From an uncultured Sporosarcina sp. (GTDB taxonomy: Bacteria; Bacillota; Bacilli; Bacillales_A; Planococcaceae), in assembly GCA_948469885.1 (NCBI GenBank), contig CAOKMT010000001.1, positions 1 to 64,000 on the forward strand: 64,000 bases of DNA, written 5' to 3'. Below are positions 11,230 to 20,990 of this stretch, piece by piece. The position numbers and the translations under genes are program-made. Under the pieces are notes generated by a model, which was not told the DNA's origin, did not search any database, and worked only from the letters and a program-made list of their open reading frames with translations. Position 1 is the stretch's first letter; the number at the start of each line of letters is the position of its first letter.

Positions 11230-11262
11230 TGCCGCATAAGGCATCTGGAAGGAGTGACCACG

Positions 11263-11625
11263 ATGATTACGAAAAATGATAGAAACGCCGTTCGTAAAAA
11301 ACGTCATGCGCGTGTTCGTACGAAAATTAGCGGGACTGCAGCACGTCCTCGTCTAAACGTTTATCGTTCAAACAAACACATTTACGCACAACTAATTGAC
11401 GACGTGAACGCTGTTACAATTGCGAGCGCTTCTACAATGGATAAAGGATTCGAGTTGGAATCTAAAGCAGATGTTGAAGCTGCTGCTAAAATCGGCGAGA
11501 CAATCGCTAAAAAAGCTGGAGAAAAAGGCGTCAAATCGGTTGTATTCGACCGTGGCGGTTACTTATTTCACGGCCGTGTGAAAGCTCTTGCGGACGCAGC
11601 ACGTGAAAATGGTCTGGAATTTTAA
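11263..11625 (+). CDS. rplR: 50S ribosomal protein L18
   Basis: L18 (120 residues) binds 5S rRNA together with L5. The ATG at 11263 ([19 protein letters not shown]) matches the family start and is spaced 8 bases from GGAAGGAG; an in-frame GTG at 11254 abuts the SD and is unlikely to be used. The C-terminal [21 protein letters not shown] is characteristic. Confidence 0.97.
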   Translation: MITKNDRNAVRKKRHARVRTKISGTAARPRLNVYRSNKHIYAQLIDDVNAVTIASASTMDKGFELESKADVEAAAKIGETIAKKAGEKGVKSVVFDRGGYLFHGRVKALADAARENGLEF

Positions 11626-11647
11626 TTAAGAAGGAGGGACACATTTA

Positions 11648-12148
11648 ATGCGTCGTAATGATCAGAACAAAAGTGAGTTTGAAGAACGCGTAGTTACGAT
11701 TAACCGCGTAGCGAAAGTCGTAAAAGGTGGACGTCGTTTCCGTTTCACAGCTCTCGTTGTAGTTGGTGACAAAAATGGACGTGTCGGATTTGGAACTGGA
11801 AAAGCACAAGAAGTTCCAGAGGCAATCCGCAAAGCGATTGAAGATGCGAAAAAGAATCTAGTTGTCGTGCCTATGGTTAAAGGTACAACACCACACGAAA
11901 TACTCGGACGCTTTGGCGCAGGTCAAGTCCTTATTAAACCTGCTGCACCTGGTACGGGAGTTATCGCAGGGGGACCTGTCCGTGCTGTACTCGAGCTTGC
12001 AGGTATTACAGACATTCTTTCGAAATCTCTCGGCTCAAGCACGCCGATCAACATGGTTCGTGCAACTGTCGAAGGTCTCAAGAACCTGAAGCGTGCTGAA
12101 GATGTAGCGAAGTTGCGTGGAAAAACTGTAGAAGAACTGCTAGGTTAA
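11648..12148 (+). CDS. rpsE: 30S ribosomal protein S5
   Basis: S5 (166 residues) is part of the decoding-fidelity network and the mRNA entry helicase. An N-terminal double-stranded RNA-binding fold contains [17 protein letters not shown]; the [15 protein letters not shown] segment is near residue 100. The RBS is GAAGGAGGG. It is followed closely by rpmD. Confidence 0.98.
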   Translation: MRRNDQNKSEFEERVVTINRVAKVVKGGRRFRFTALVVVGDKNGRVGFGTGKAQEVPEAIRKAIEDAKKNLVVVPMVKGTTPHEILGRFGAGQVLIKPAAPGTGVIAGGPVRAVLELAGITDILSKSLGSSTPINMVRATVEGLKNLKRAEDVAKLRGKTVEELLG

Positions 12149-12161
12149 GGGGGGAATCACA

Positions 12162-12344
12162 ATGGCGAACAAACTTGAAATCACCCTTACGAAAAGTGTG
12201 ATCGGTTCAAAACCGGCACAGCGTAAAACAGTTCAAGCACTTGGATTGACAAAAATCAATCAGACGGTCGAACACCAAGACAATGTTGCAGTCCGCGGGA
12301 TGATCAACAGAGTTTCCCATCTGATTACAGTAAAAGAACTATAA
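12162..12344 (+). CDS. rpmD: 50S ribosomal protein L30
   Basis: L30 (60 residues) is a small large-subunit protein that binds 23S and contacts 5S rRNA in many bacteria. It starts [18 protein letters not shown], and the conserved [10 protein letters not shown] is in the middle. The RBS is AAGGGGGG, 6 bases upstream. Confidence 0.97.
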   Translation: MANKLEITLTKSVIGSKPAQRKTVQALGLTKINQTVEHQDNVAVRGMINRVSHLITVKEL

Positions 12345-12377
12345 TTCCGATTTCTTGAATAAGGAGGTGCCAACGAA

Positions 12378-12818
12378 ATGAATTTACACGAAATGAAACC
12401 AGCAACAGGCGCTCGTAAATCACGTAAACGTATTGGACGCGGAATCGGTTCTGGGTTTGGAAAGACTTCAGGTAAAGGTCATAAAGGTCAAAACGCTCGT
12501 TCTGGCGGTGGCGTACGTCTTGGATTCGAAGGTGGTCAAACACCACTTTTCCAACGTCTTCCTAAACGCGGATTTACGAATATTAATCGTAAAGAATACG
12601 CAATCGTGAATCTCGATAGCCTTAACCTTTTCGATGAAGGTACAGAGATCACACCTGAATTGTTAATCGAATCAGGCGTCGTGAGCAAAGCTAAATCTGG
12701 TATTAAGATTTTAGGCAACGGTACGCTTGAGAAGAAGATGACAGTTAAAGCTCATAAATTCTCTGCTTCTGCTAAAGAAGCGATTGAAAAAGCCGGCGGC
12801 CAAACTGAGGTGATTTAA
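12378..12818 (+). CDS. rplO: 50S ribosomal protein L15
   Basis: L15 (146 residues) is a late assembly protein with an extended, basic, glycine-rich N terminus ([22 protein letters not shown]) threading into 23S rRNA. The stop codon overlaps the secY start as TAATG, coupling ribosome and translocon synthesis. Confidence 0.98.
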   Translation: MNLHEMKPATGARKSRKRIGRGIGSGFGKTSGKGHKGQNARSGGGVRLGFEGGQTPLFQRLPKRGFTNINRKEYAIVNLDSLNLFDEGTEITPELLIESGVVSKAKSGIKILGNGTLEKKMTVKAHKFSASAKEAIEKAGGQTEVI

Positions 12819-14110
12819 TGTTTCAGACAATCTCTAACTTCATGCGTGTTCGAGATATCCGAAATAAGATCATCTATACATTGCTCGTGCTCATCATATT
12901 TAGATTAGGAACGTTCATTACTGTTCCTGGTGTTGATGCGACGGCATTTAAAACTGAAGCAAATAGCCTAATTGGCTTTATGAATATGTTCGGTGGAGGC
13001 GCCCTTGCCAACTTTTCTATTTTGGCAATGGGGATCATGCCTTATATTACGGCGTCCATCATTGTGCAGTTATTGCAGATGGATGTTGTGCCGAAATTTA
13101 CTGAGTGGGCCAAGCAAGGAGATGTCGGTAGACGGAAACTTGCGCAGTTCACACGGTACTTTACTATCGTACTCGCTTTTATCCAAGCGATAGCAATGTC
13201 GTTTGGTTTCAACGCGATGTTTGGCGGACAGCTTATCGTAGCCGATGGGATTTCAACTTATGTTGTCATCGCGATCGTACTTACGGCTGGAACGGCCTTC
13301 CTGTTGTGGCTCGGTGAGAAAATCACTGAGAAGGGTGTCGGAAATGGTATTTCCATCATCATTTTCGCTGGTATTGTAGCAGGGATTCCAACTGCTGTGA
13401 ATCAGTACTATGCGACACAAATTCAAGGGGCAGCAGATGCTTTGTTTATCAAACTTGCGATTACTCTCTTGCTTCTACTCGTAATAATTGCAATTACAGT
13501 TGTCATTATCTACGTTCAAGAAGCATTGCGAAAAATCCCGATTCAATATGCAAAGCGTGTCACAGGTCGTGGCCAATCAACTGCTAATCAGCAGACGCAT
13601 CTACCGTTGAAATTGAATGCTGCAGGAGTGATTCCGGTCATTTTTGCTTCGGCATTTTTCATGACACCTCAGTCAATTGCGGCATTCTTTGGTGAAAATA
13701 GCGTAACGGCTACAATTCAAAATGTGTTCGACTATACAACGCCTGTCGGCATGGTTTTTTATGTGGCATTGATTGTTGCGTTTACTTATTTCTATGCATT
13801 CATTCAGGTCAATCCTGAAAATGTGGCGGATAACTTGAAGAATCAAGGCGCTTATATCCCAGGCATTCGTCCGGGTCCAAACACTCAAAGTTATTTAACA
13901 AGCACTTTGTATCGATTGACGTTTGTCGGAGCGATATTCTTAGCAACGATCTCAATCATGCCGATGTTTTTCATCAAGTTCGCAAATCTGCCAGAGTCAT
14001 TGCAAATTGGTGGAACGAGTTTAATCATCGTCGTCGGGGTTGCCCTTGAGTCGATGAAACAGCTCGAAGCACAACTTGTGAAAAGGCATTACAAAGGGTT
14101 TATGAAATAA
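12818..14110 (+). CDS. secY: Protein translocase subunit SecY
   Basis: SecY (430 residues) is the channel subunit of the Sec translocon in the cytoplasmic membrane, working with SecE, SecG, SecA and SRP. About ten membrane segments are visible. The plug region is near FMNMFGGGALANFSILAMGI, and the cytosolic loops YAKRVTGRGQ and IRPGPNT dock ribosome and SecA. The start overlaps rplO by one base. Forty bases separate it from adk. Confidence 0.98.
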   Translation: MFQTISNFMRVRDIRNKIIYTLLVLIIFRLGTFITVPGVDATAFKTEANSLIGFMNMFGGGALANFSILAMGIMPYITASIIVQLLQMDVVPKFTEWAKQGDVGRRKLAQFTRYFTIVLAFIQAIAMSFGFNAMFGGQLIVADGISTYVVIAIVLTAGTAFLLWLGEKITEKGVGNGISIIIFAGIVAGIPTAVNQYYATQIQGAADALFIKLAITLLLLLVIIAITVVIIYVQEALRKIPIQYAKRVTGRGQSTANQQTHLPLKLNAAGVIPVIFASAFFMTPQSIAAFFGENSVTATIQNVFDYTTPVGMVFYVALIVAFTYFYAFIQVNPENVADNLKNQGAYIPGIRPGPNTQSYLTSTLYRLTFVGAIFLATISIMPMFFIKFANLPESLQIGGTSLIIVVGVALESMKQLEAQLVKRHYKGFMK

Positions 14111-14120
14111 GCTTCATTGA

Positions 14121-14804
<684 letters not shown>

Positions 14805-15275
14805 TCCTTTCCTGGTACATGCATTCGGTCGGCGGCAAAGTTTCGTCTACCATGCACACGTATGTATAACTCGTGGAATGGCATGGAGATGCTGAACGGG
14901 AAGGGCATTTCAGAAAGAGCTGCAAGAGCATATGGTGCCCGGCTTAAGAACCGCTGGAGTTCTATGAGGCGTAGAGTTCTGAATCTTACCTAATGCATTT
15001 TCCTGCCTTTGCGGGTATAATATATTTCGTGAAAAGAACTGTATAACGTAACTTGGGAACCCATCCACGGCAGTCCGGACGGTCGTGTCCATTCAGGAGC
15101 GATTTTTATTTTCCACTAAGCGTAGTAAGAGCTATGGTGGTGGAAAACGAAATGAGCGTAGACGTCTTTCGAACATCACTCTTGCATTCCAGACATATGT
15201 TGAAGATAGCTTTCAAGGCGACTGATGCCGTTTGATGGTGAGATCCTTTATTGATATAGAAGGGAGACAGGGTTG
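14805..15275. other. 470-bp gene-free gap where map is usually found
   Basis: Bacillales normally have map (about 750 bp), often followed by a small KOW-domain gene, between adk and infA. Here no frame longer than about 60 codons exists, and I find none of the MetAP motifs in any plus-strand frame. The stretch contains an inverted repeat TTTTCCAC/GTGGAAAA near 15107-15145 and a -10-like TATAAT at 15016. A 34-codon frame (MLNGKGISERAARAYG...) near 14892 has no recognisable homologue. Confidence 0.75.
14992..15021 (+). promoter_or_regulatory. Possible internal promoter upstream of infA
   Basis: Consensus TATAAT at 15016-15021 with a poor -35 (AATGCA/ATGCAT) at about 17 bp. It would give infA-rpmJ-rpsM-rpsK-rpoA-rplQ an independent start, with a leader of about 250 nt. 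Confidence 0.4.
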
Positions 15276-15494
15276 ATGACGAAAGACGATGTAATTGAAG
15301 TAGAAGGTACCGTAGTCGAAACGTTGCCAAATGCGATGTTCAAAGTGGAATTGGAAAATGGCCATACGGTTCTTGCACATGTATCAGGCAAAATTCGTAT
15401 GCACTTTATCCGTATCCTGCCTGGTGACAAAGTGACGATGGAACTTTCGCCTTATGATTTGACACGTGGCCGTATCACGTACCGTTTCAAATAA
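15276..15494 (+). CDS. infA: Translation initiation factor IF-1
   Basis: IF-1 (72 residues) is an OB-fold protein occupying the 30S A site during initiation. ATG 15276 ([19 protein letters not shown]) is preferred to the in-frame TTG one codon upstream. GGGAGACAGGG is the ribosome binding region. The C-terminal [16 protein letters not shown] is typical. Confidence 0.97.
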   Translation: MTKDDVIEVEGTVVETLPNAMFKVELENGHTVLAHVSGKIRMHFIRILPGDKVTMELSPYDLTRGRITYRFK

Positions 15495-15531
15495 ACTATT
15501 GCACTCCGGAATATGAAGGAGGTTAGGTAAG

Positions 15532-15645
15532 ATGAAAGTAAGAGCATCTGTAAAACCGATCTGTGAAAAATGTAAAGTTATTCGCAGACGTGGACGAGTA
15601 ATGGTTATCTGTGAAAATCCAAAACATAAACAAAGACAAGGCTAA
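15532..15645 (+). CDS. rpmJ: 50S ribosomal protein L36, zinc type
   Basis: A 37-residue protein, [20 protein letters not shown] through KHKQRQG. The C-x2-C at residues 11 and 14, C27 and the histidine near residue 32 form the zinc ribbon of the C+ type. AAGGAGG precedes the ATG. It lies between infA and rpsM as in all Bacillales. Confidence 0.97.
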   Translation: MKVRASVKPICEKCKVIRRRGRVMVICENPKHKQRQG

Positions 15646-15669
15646 ATTAGAAGGAGGTGCACAACTTTT

Positions 15670-16026
15670 ATGGCACGTATTGCTGGTGTAGACATTCCGC
15701 GCGATAAGCGCATTGTAATTTCTCTCACATATGTTTTCGGAATCGGTAAAGCTACTGCGAAAAAAGTATTGGAAGCAGCTGGAGTATCTGAAGAGACACG
15801 CGTTCGCGATCTAACAGACGCTGAGCTAGACAAAATCCGTACTGAAATTGACAGTCTTAGAGTGGAAGGTGACCTTCGCCGTGAAACTTCCCTCGACATC
15901 AAACGTTTGATGGAAATCGGAAGCTTCCGTGGTATCCGCCACCGTCGTGGATTACCTGTTCGTGGTCAAAACACAAAAAACAACGCCCGTACGCGTAAAG
16001 GCGCGAAACGAGCAGTAAGAAAATAA
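15670..16026 (+). CDS. rpsM: 30S ribosomal protein S13
   Basis: S13 (118 residues) in the 30S head contacts P-site tRNA and bridges to L5. It starts [14 protein letters not shown]. The H2TH-like region and [25 protein letters not shown] are intact. The C terminus ends AKRAVRK, slightly shorter than the 121-residue B. subtilis protein. Confidence 0.97.
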   Translation: MARIAGVDIPRDKRIVISLTYVFGIGKATAKKVLEAAGVSEETRVRDLTDAELDKIRTEIDSLRVEGDLRRETSLDIKRLMEIGSFRGIRHRRGLPVRGQNTKNNARTRKGAKRAVRK

Positions 16027-16037
16027 ATCATACGTAA

Positions 16038-16445
<408 letters not shown>

Positions 16446-16580
16446 AGGCTTGTAATCCATTTGATTGAGAAACACATTTTTTGTCAAAAATGAATTATAA
16501 GATTGCCATTTGCAGTCTAAAAGAATCGATTTCAAGATGGAATAGCCTATACATTCGACGTTTTGAAGGAGGATAAACGA

Positions 16581-17525
16581 ATGATCGAAATTGAGAAACC
16601 GAAGATTGAAACTGTGGAAATCAGCGAAGATTCCAAATTCGGGAAGTTTATCATTGAACCGCTTGAGCGGGGGTATGGAAATACGTTAGGGAATTCTTTA
16701 CGTCGCATTCTTCTTTCCTCATTACCGGGAGCCGCTGTCACATCCATTCAAATTGATGGAGTTCTTCATGAGTTTTCAGCAGTTGAAGGTGTCGTTGAAG
16801 ACGTCGCATCAATTGTTTTAAACGTGAAGAAGTTGGCGCTCAAAATCTATTCAGATGAAGAGAAAGTCATTGAAATAGATGTTAAAGGGGAAGGGGTCGT
16901 CACTGCTGCGGATATTACGCATGATAGTGATGTAGAAATTATGAACCCTGACCAAGTCATTGCTACACTAGGCAAAAACGGACATTTACGTATGCGTATG
17001 TATGCAGTACGGGGTCGTGGATACGCGCCAGCTGAAATGAACAAACGTGAGGATCTTGCAATTGGGGTTATCCCGGTTGACTCGATTTACACACCTGTCT
17101 CACGAGTGAACTTCCAAGTGGAAAACACACGAGTCGGTCAATTGACACACTTCGATAAGTTGACGTTGGATGTTACAACAAATGGTAGCATTGGTCCGAA
17201 AGAGGCTGTTGCTCTCGGTGCAAAAATTTTGACCGAGCATTTGAATATATTCGTGAATATGACAGACGAAGCCCAAGCTGCGGAAATCATGGTAGAAAAA
17301 GAGGAAGACCAAATTGAGAAAGTACTCGAGATGACGATTGAGGAACTTGATCTTTCGGTCAGATCTTATAACTGCCTAAAGCGTGCTGGGATCAATACAG
17401 TTCATGAACTAGCGAATAAAACAGAAGAAGAAATGATGAAAGTACGAAATCTTGGTCGTAAATCACTTGAAGAAGTGAAAGCGAAGCTAGATGAACTTAA
17501 TCTTGAACTACGAACAGAAGATTGA
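16581..17525 (+). CDS. rpoA: RNA polymerase alpha subunit
   Basis: Alpha (314 residues) dimerises through its N-terminal domain (residues 1 to about 230, containing [18 protein letters not shown]) to nucleate RNA polymerase assembly. The C-terminal domain (about 245-314, with [17 protein letters not shown] and [11 protein letters not shown]) binds UP elements and activators. ATG 16581 follows GAAGGAGG; an upstream in-frame ATG at 16563 overlaps the SD region. It lies between rpsK and rplQ. Confidence 0.98.
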   Translation: MIEIEKPKIETVEISEDSKFGKFIIEPLERGYGNTLGNSLRRILLSSLPGAAVTSIQIDGVLHEFSAVEGVVEDVASIVLNVKKLALKIYSDEEKVIEIDVKGEGVVTAADITHDSDVEIMNPDQVIATLGKNGHLRMRMYAVRGRGYAPAEMNKREDLAIGVIPVDSIYTPVSRVNFQVENTRVGQLTHFDKLTLDVTTNGSIGPKEAVALGAKILTEHLNIFVNMTDEAQAAEIMVEKEEDQIEKVLEMTIEELDLSVRSYNCLKRAGINTVHELANKTEEEMMKVRNLGRKSLEEVKAKLDELNLELRTED

Positions 17526-17556
17526 GTGACTTTATAGGTTAAGGAGGGAAATTTTT

Positions 17557-17937
17557 ATGACATACAGAAAACTTGGACGTACAAGTTCACAACGAAAAGC
17601 GATGCTTCGCGACCTGACAACTGATCTGATTGTCCATGAGCGTATTCAGACGACTGAAGCTCGTGCAAAAGAGCTACGTTCTGTCGTTGAAAAAATGATT
17701 ACGCTTGGTAAACGCGGAGACTTGCATGCACGCCGTCAAGCTGCACAATTTATCCGTCGTGAACAAGTTACGACTACAAACGAGGAAGGCGAAGAGCAAG
17801 AAATCTTTGCACTCCAAAAATTATTTGATGATGTTGCCCCACGCTATGCAGAGCGTCAAGGTGGGTACACACGCATCATGAAAATGGGTCCTCGTCGCGG
17901 CGATGGTGCACCTGTCGTCGTTATTGAACTCGTTTAA
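17557..17937 (+). CDS. rplQ: 50S ribosomal protein L17
   Basis: L17 (126 residues) is near the tunnel exit. It starts [20 protein letters not shown], and [13 protein letters not shown] closes the protein. It has an acidic insertion [10 protein letters not shown] around residue 73, as in other Bacilli. Last gene of the ribosomal superoperon. Confidence 0.97.
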   Translation: MTYRKLGRTSSQRKAMLRDLTTDLIVHERIQTTEARAKELRSVVEKMITLGKRGDLHARRQAAQFIRREQVTTTNEEGEEQEIFALQKLFDDVAPRYAERQGGYTRIMKMGPRRGDGAPVVVIELV

Positions 17938-17964
17938 TTTGTTTTAGGAAGATTTAAAGTTAGG

Positions 17965-18003
17965 AGGGTGTGTCTTGCTTGCACTGAAGCGGCACCCTTT
18001 TTT
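17965..18003 (+). terminator. Probable terminator after rplQ
   Basis: AGGGTG (17965-17970) pairs with CACCCT (17993-17998) and is followed by a T run. The stem is short and the loop is 22 nt, so efficiency is uncertain. Confidence 0.5.
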
Positions 18004-18020
18004 CACAATAGAAGTACCAC

Positions 18021-18136
18021 TGTTTAGCTTTAGGCGCCAGATGCTCGAGAAGCTTCAGACTTGAAGTGAAGCCAACATGCGGCTTTATTTCAAGTCCTCC
18101 AGCGCTTGCCGCATCTAGGCGATGCCTTCAGCTTTT
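18021..18136. repeat. Imperfect long palindrome, Bacillales-type intergenic repeat
   Basis: The segment folds back on itself in nested blocks: AGCT/AGCT, AGGC/GCCT and AGATGC/GCATCT at the outside, and ACTTGAA/TTCAAGT and AAGCC/GGCTT inside. The outer arms (TTTAGGCGCCAGATGCTCGA and CGCATCTAGGCGATGCC) resemble a repeat I recall from many Bacillus-related intergenic regions (cagctccggcgcctag-like, bcr-type). Copy number in this genome is not visible here. Confidence 0.7.
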
Positions 18137-18179
18137 CTTAATGATTTATACGACAATTTTAAAAGCTGAGTGTTACGAT

Positions 18180-18300
18180 CAGCGGGTTAGTTACTGACTG
18201 GTCTAGCTCTACGCATCTCATCCGCTGGTGTCGGATTGAGCACCCGGCATCAGTCATAGATTTGTGCGCATTTCTTCGGATGAGGTGCGCGCTTTTTTTT
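18180..18300 (+). promoter_or_regulatory. Structured RNA with terminator and alternative pairing
   Basis: GTGCGCA (18264-18270) pairs with TGCGCGC (18286-18292), followed by eight T, making a terminator. CGCATCTCATCCG (18212-18224) can instead pair with CGGATGAGGTGCG (18277-18289), 12 of 13 positions being Watson-Crick, which would consume the terminator's right arm. TGACTG (18195-18200) with CAGTCA (18251-18256) closes an upstream domain. It lies 185 bp ahead of ecfA1. It may simply terminate the ribosomal operon, or act as an attenuator. Confidence 0.5.
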
Positions 18301-18417
18301 ATTCAAAATCCGATGGCTACGTATATGCAGCATTGCGCTATGTATAGAAGAGAATTTGATTGATTCATGGTAGTGACCAATCGCTTTTCTTATACATGCA
18401 AGCTGCTTATGCTTTGT

Positions 18418-18449
18418 AAAGATTCCTTGTAATTGTACAAGGAATCTTT
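18418..18449. other. Perfect 14-bp inverted repeat upstream of ecfA1
   Basis: AAAGATTCCTTGTA and its exact complement TACAAGGAATCTTT are separated by ATTG. No T tract follows, so it is not a standard terminator. It ends 37 bp before the ecfA1 start and could be an operator or an mRNA-stabilising hairpin. Confidence 0.6.
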
Positions 18450-18485
18450 ACTATATACATAAGAAAGGTGCTGGAGGTGGTGTCA

Positions 18486-19331
18486 ATGAAGGAAATATTG
18501 TCGTTGGATCGTGTGACCTATGCCTATCCGACTGAGGAAGGCAAAGGGAGAACGGCTGTCGATGACGTCTCGTTTACTGTGAACGATGGTGAATGGATTG
18601 CGATTGTCGGACATAACGGGTCTGGAAAATCGACAATGGCCAAGCTGATGATCGGGCTTTTATTCCCCGATGAAGGCGATGTGCGTTTGTTTTTGGAAAA
18701 GCTGACAGATGAAAACTTATGGGACATTCGATCACAAATGGGGATTGTTTTTCAAAATCCAGATAACCAATTTGTCGGTTCAACCGTGCAAGACGATGTA
18801 GCTTTCGCGCTTGAAAATAATGGAGTGCCTGTCGAAGAAATGGTGACCCGCGTGCATCAAGCTCTTGCGCAAGTGAAAATGGCCGAATTTCTAGATCATG
18901 AGCCGCATCACTTGTCGGGGGGACAAAAGCAACGTGTCGCGATTGCTGGCGCTTTGGCACTGCAACCGCGGCTTCTCCTTATGGATGAGGCGACATCGAT
19001 GCTTGATCCACAAGGAAGAGCCGAAGTGATCCGGATTGTTCATGACTTGAAGAAAGATACAGGGCTAACGGTCATTTCCATTACACACGACCTTGAAGAA
19101 GCACTTCTTGCCGACCGGATTTTTGTGATGAACAAAGGGAAATTATTGCGGACAGGGACGCCAGAGGAAGTCTTTGCACATGGAGATGAGCTCGAAACGA
19201 TCGGCTTGGACTTGCCTTTTGCTATGAAAATGTCCAATCTTTTGCGTGAAAATGGTTTGGGCTTGAAAGGCGAACATATGACAGAAGAAGAGTTGGTGAA
19301 CGAGTTATGGACATCTCACTTCAACAAGTAG
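18486..19331 (+). CDS. ecfA1: ECF transporter ATPase EcfA1
   Basis: One of the two ATPases of the shared energy-coupling factor module that powers several vitamin-specific S components. ABC motifs: Walker A GHNGSGKST, Q-loop FQNPDNQF, signature LSGGQKQR, Walker B LLLMDEAT. ATG 18486 (MKEILSLDRVTYAYP) follows GGAGGTGG, giving 281 residues. The stop lies inside ecfA2 (25-base overlap). The operon order ecfA1-ecfA2-ecfT-truA is that of B. subtilis. Confidence 0.96.
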   Translation: MKEILSLDRVTYAYPTEEGKGRTAVDDVSFTVNDGEWIAIVGHNGSGKSTMAKLMIGLLFPDEGDVRLFLEKLTDENLWDIRSQMGIVFQNPDNQFVGSTVQDDVAFALENNGVPVEEMVTRVHQALAQVKMAEFLDHEPHHLSGGQKQRVAIAGALALQPRLLLMDEATSMLDPQGRAEVIRIVHDLKKDTGLTVISITHDLEEALLADRIFVMNKGKLLRTGTPEEVFAHGDELETIGLDLPFAMKMSNLLRENGLGLKGEHMTEEELVNELWTSHFNK

Positions 19332-20176
19332 GGTACTTGTACGGAAAAGATTCCCCATTTGAAAAAAGAGCTTTGCAAGGCGTAACTGCAACAATTGCAT
19401 CGGGTTCATACACCGCGATTATCGGTCATACGGGATCGGGAAAATCGACCTTGCTTATGCACTTAAACGGTCTGTTGAAGCCTTCGGAAGGTAGCGTACA
19501 AATCGGTGATACACGCATCACAGCGAACACGAAAGCGAAGGCATTAAAAGACGTAAGACGGAAAGTCGGGATTGTTTTCCAATTTCCAGAACACCAACTT
19601 TTTGAGGAAACCGTTGAAAAAGATATTATGTTCGGTCCGCTCAACTTTGGCGTGCCGGAACAAGAAGCGAGAAAACGGGCCCACGAATTGATCGCCCTTT
19701 TAGGATTGCCGGAAGAAGTCGCGCAAAAGTCTCCTTTTGACTTGTCTGGTGGGCAAATGCGGCGTGTGGCGATTGCGGGCGTCCTTGCTTTTAAACCATC
19801 TGTTCTCGTCTTGGACGAGCCAACCGCAGGACTAGATCCAAGGGGCCGGCAGGAAATTATGGAGTTGTTCCATCGTCTGCATCATCAAGAAAACCTGACG
19901 ACGATTCTCGTCACCCATAGTATGGAGGATGCAGCCCGTTATGCGGATCACTTGATTGTGATGAGTGGCGGCACAGCCGTCATGACCGGTTCACCGAAAG
20001 AGATCTTCAGCCGTGAAGAAGAGCTTGCTACGTATAGGCTCGGACTACCGCGTTCCGTTCAATTTCAACGGGACTTTGAACGGTTGATCGGTCGTACCCT
20101 TCCCGATATGGCACTGACGGAAGAACAGTTGGCACAAGCGATTGTTCGAGCCGCAGCGGAAGAAGGTGACGCGTAA
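19307..20176 (+). CDS. ecfA2: ECF transporter ATPase EcfA2
   Basis: The second ATPase of the group II ECF module, 289 residues. Walker A is GHTGSGKST, Q-loop FQFPEHQLF, signature LSGGQMRR, Walker B VLVLDEPT. The FQFPEHQLF form is typical of A2 as against FQNPDNQF in A1. It overlaps ecfA1 by 25 bases and ecfT by one (TAATG), so the three subunits are translationally coupled. Confidence 0.96.
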   Translation: MDISLQQVGYLYGKDSPFEKRALQGVTATIASGSYTAIIGHTGSGKSTLLMHLNGLLKPSEGSVQIGDTRITANTKAKALKDVRRKVGIVFQFPEHQLFEETVEKDIMFGPLNFGVPEQEARKRAHELIALLGLPEEVAQKSPFDLSGGQMRRVAIAGVLAFKPSVLVLDEPTAGLDPRGRQEIMELFHRLHHQENLTTILVTHSMEDAARYADHLIVMSGGTAVMTGSPKEIFSREEELATYRLGLPRSVQFQRDFERLIGRTLPDMALTEEQLAQAIVRAAAEEGDA

Positions 20177-20973
20177 TGCTGGAAAAGATGATTTTTGGCC
20201 GGTACATTCCCGGTTCCTCGTTCGTTCACCGTCTCGATCCACGGTCGAAGTTGCTCTTCGTTCTGCTTTTTGTTGTCGCCGTCTTTTTCGCCAATAATGC
20301 AGTGACGTATGGAATCTTACTCGCTTTTACGTTATTTATTATTGTTGTTTCTCGCATTAGGCTTTACTTTTTGATTAATGGTCTAAAGCCGATAATTTTT
20401 TTGATCGCCTTTACATTTCTCATGCACTTATTTTTCACGCGCGAAGGCGTACTTCTTGTGGACTGGAAAATAATCAAAATTTATGAAGAAGGGATACGAC
20501 AAGGCTTTTTCATTTCGATCCGTTTCTTTGTGCTCGTGCTGGTCACGTCTATTTTAACGTTGACGACGTCGCCCATTTCAATTACGGACGGGATGGAAGA
20601 TCTCTTACATCCGTTCAAACGATTCAAGTTGCCTGTACATGAACTGGCCCTCATGATGTCGATTTCGCTTCGCTTCATCCCGACATTAATGGATGAAACA
20701 GGGAAAATCTTGAAAGCACAGCTTGCGCGGGGTTCTGATATTAGTACCGGTTCCATGAAAGAACGAATCCGTGCGGTTGTCCCTTTGCTCGTGCCTCTTT
20801 TTGTGAGCGCCTTTAAGCGTGCCGAAGATCTAGCGGTAGCGATGGAAGTCCGTGGCTATCGTGGGGGCGAAGGCAGGACAAGGTACCGACAGTTGGTATG
20901 GGGGCAGCGGGATACGATTGCAATCGTCATGCTCGTCGTGTTAATGGTTACCCTTTATTTATTGAGAGGGTAG
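20176..20973 (+). CDS. ecfT: ECF transporter transmembrane subunit EcfT
   Basis: EcfT (265 residues) links the ATPases to exchangeable S components. Several hydrophobic segments are followed by cytoplasmic coupling helices with the two Ala-Arg-Gly type motifs: AQLARGSD near residue 182 and MEVRGYRGG near residue 222 (AMEVRGY replacing ARG, a common variant). It is the housekeeping module; a second, dedicated ECF set is at 55649-58868. Confidence 0.95.
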   Translation: MLEKMIFGRYIPGSSFVHRLDPRSKLLFVLLFVVAVFFANNAVTYGILLAFTLFIIVVSRIRLYFLINGLKPIIFLIAFTFLMHLFFTREGVLLVDWKIIKIYEEGIRQGFFISIRFFVLVLVTSILTLTTSPISITDGMEDLLHPFKRFKLPVHELALMMSISLRFIPTLMDETGKILKAQLARGSDISTGSMKERIRAVVPLLVPLFVSAFKRAEDLAVAMEVRGYRGGEGRTRYRQLVWGQRDTIAIVMLVVLMVTLYLLRG

Positions 20974-20990
20974 GAGGTTGAATTGAAGAG

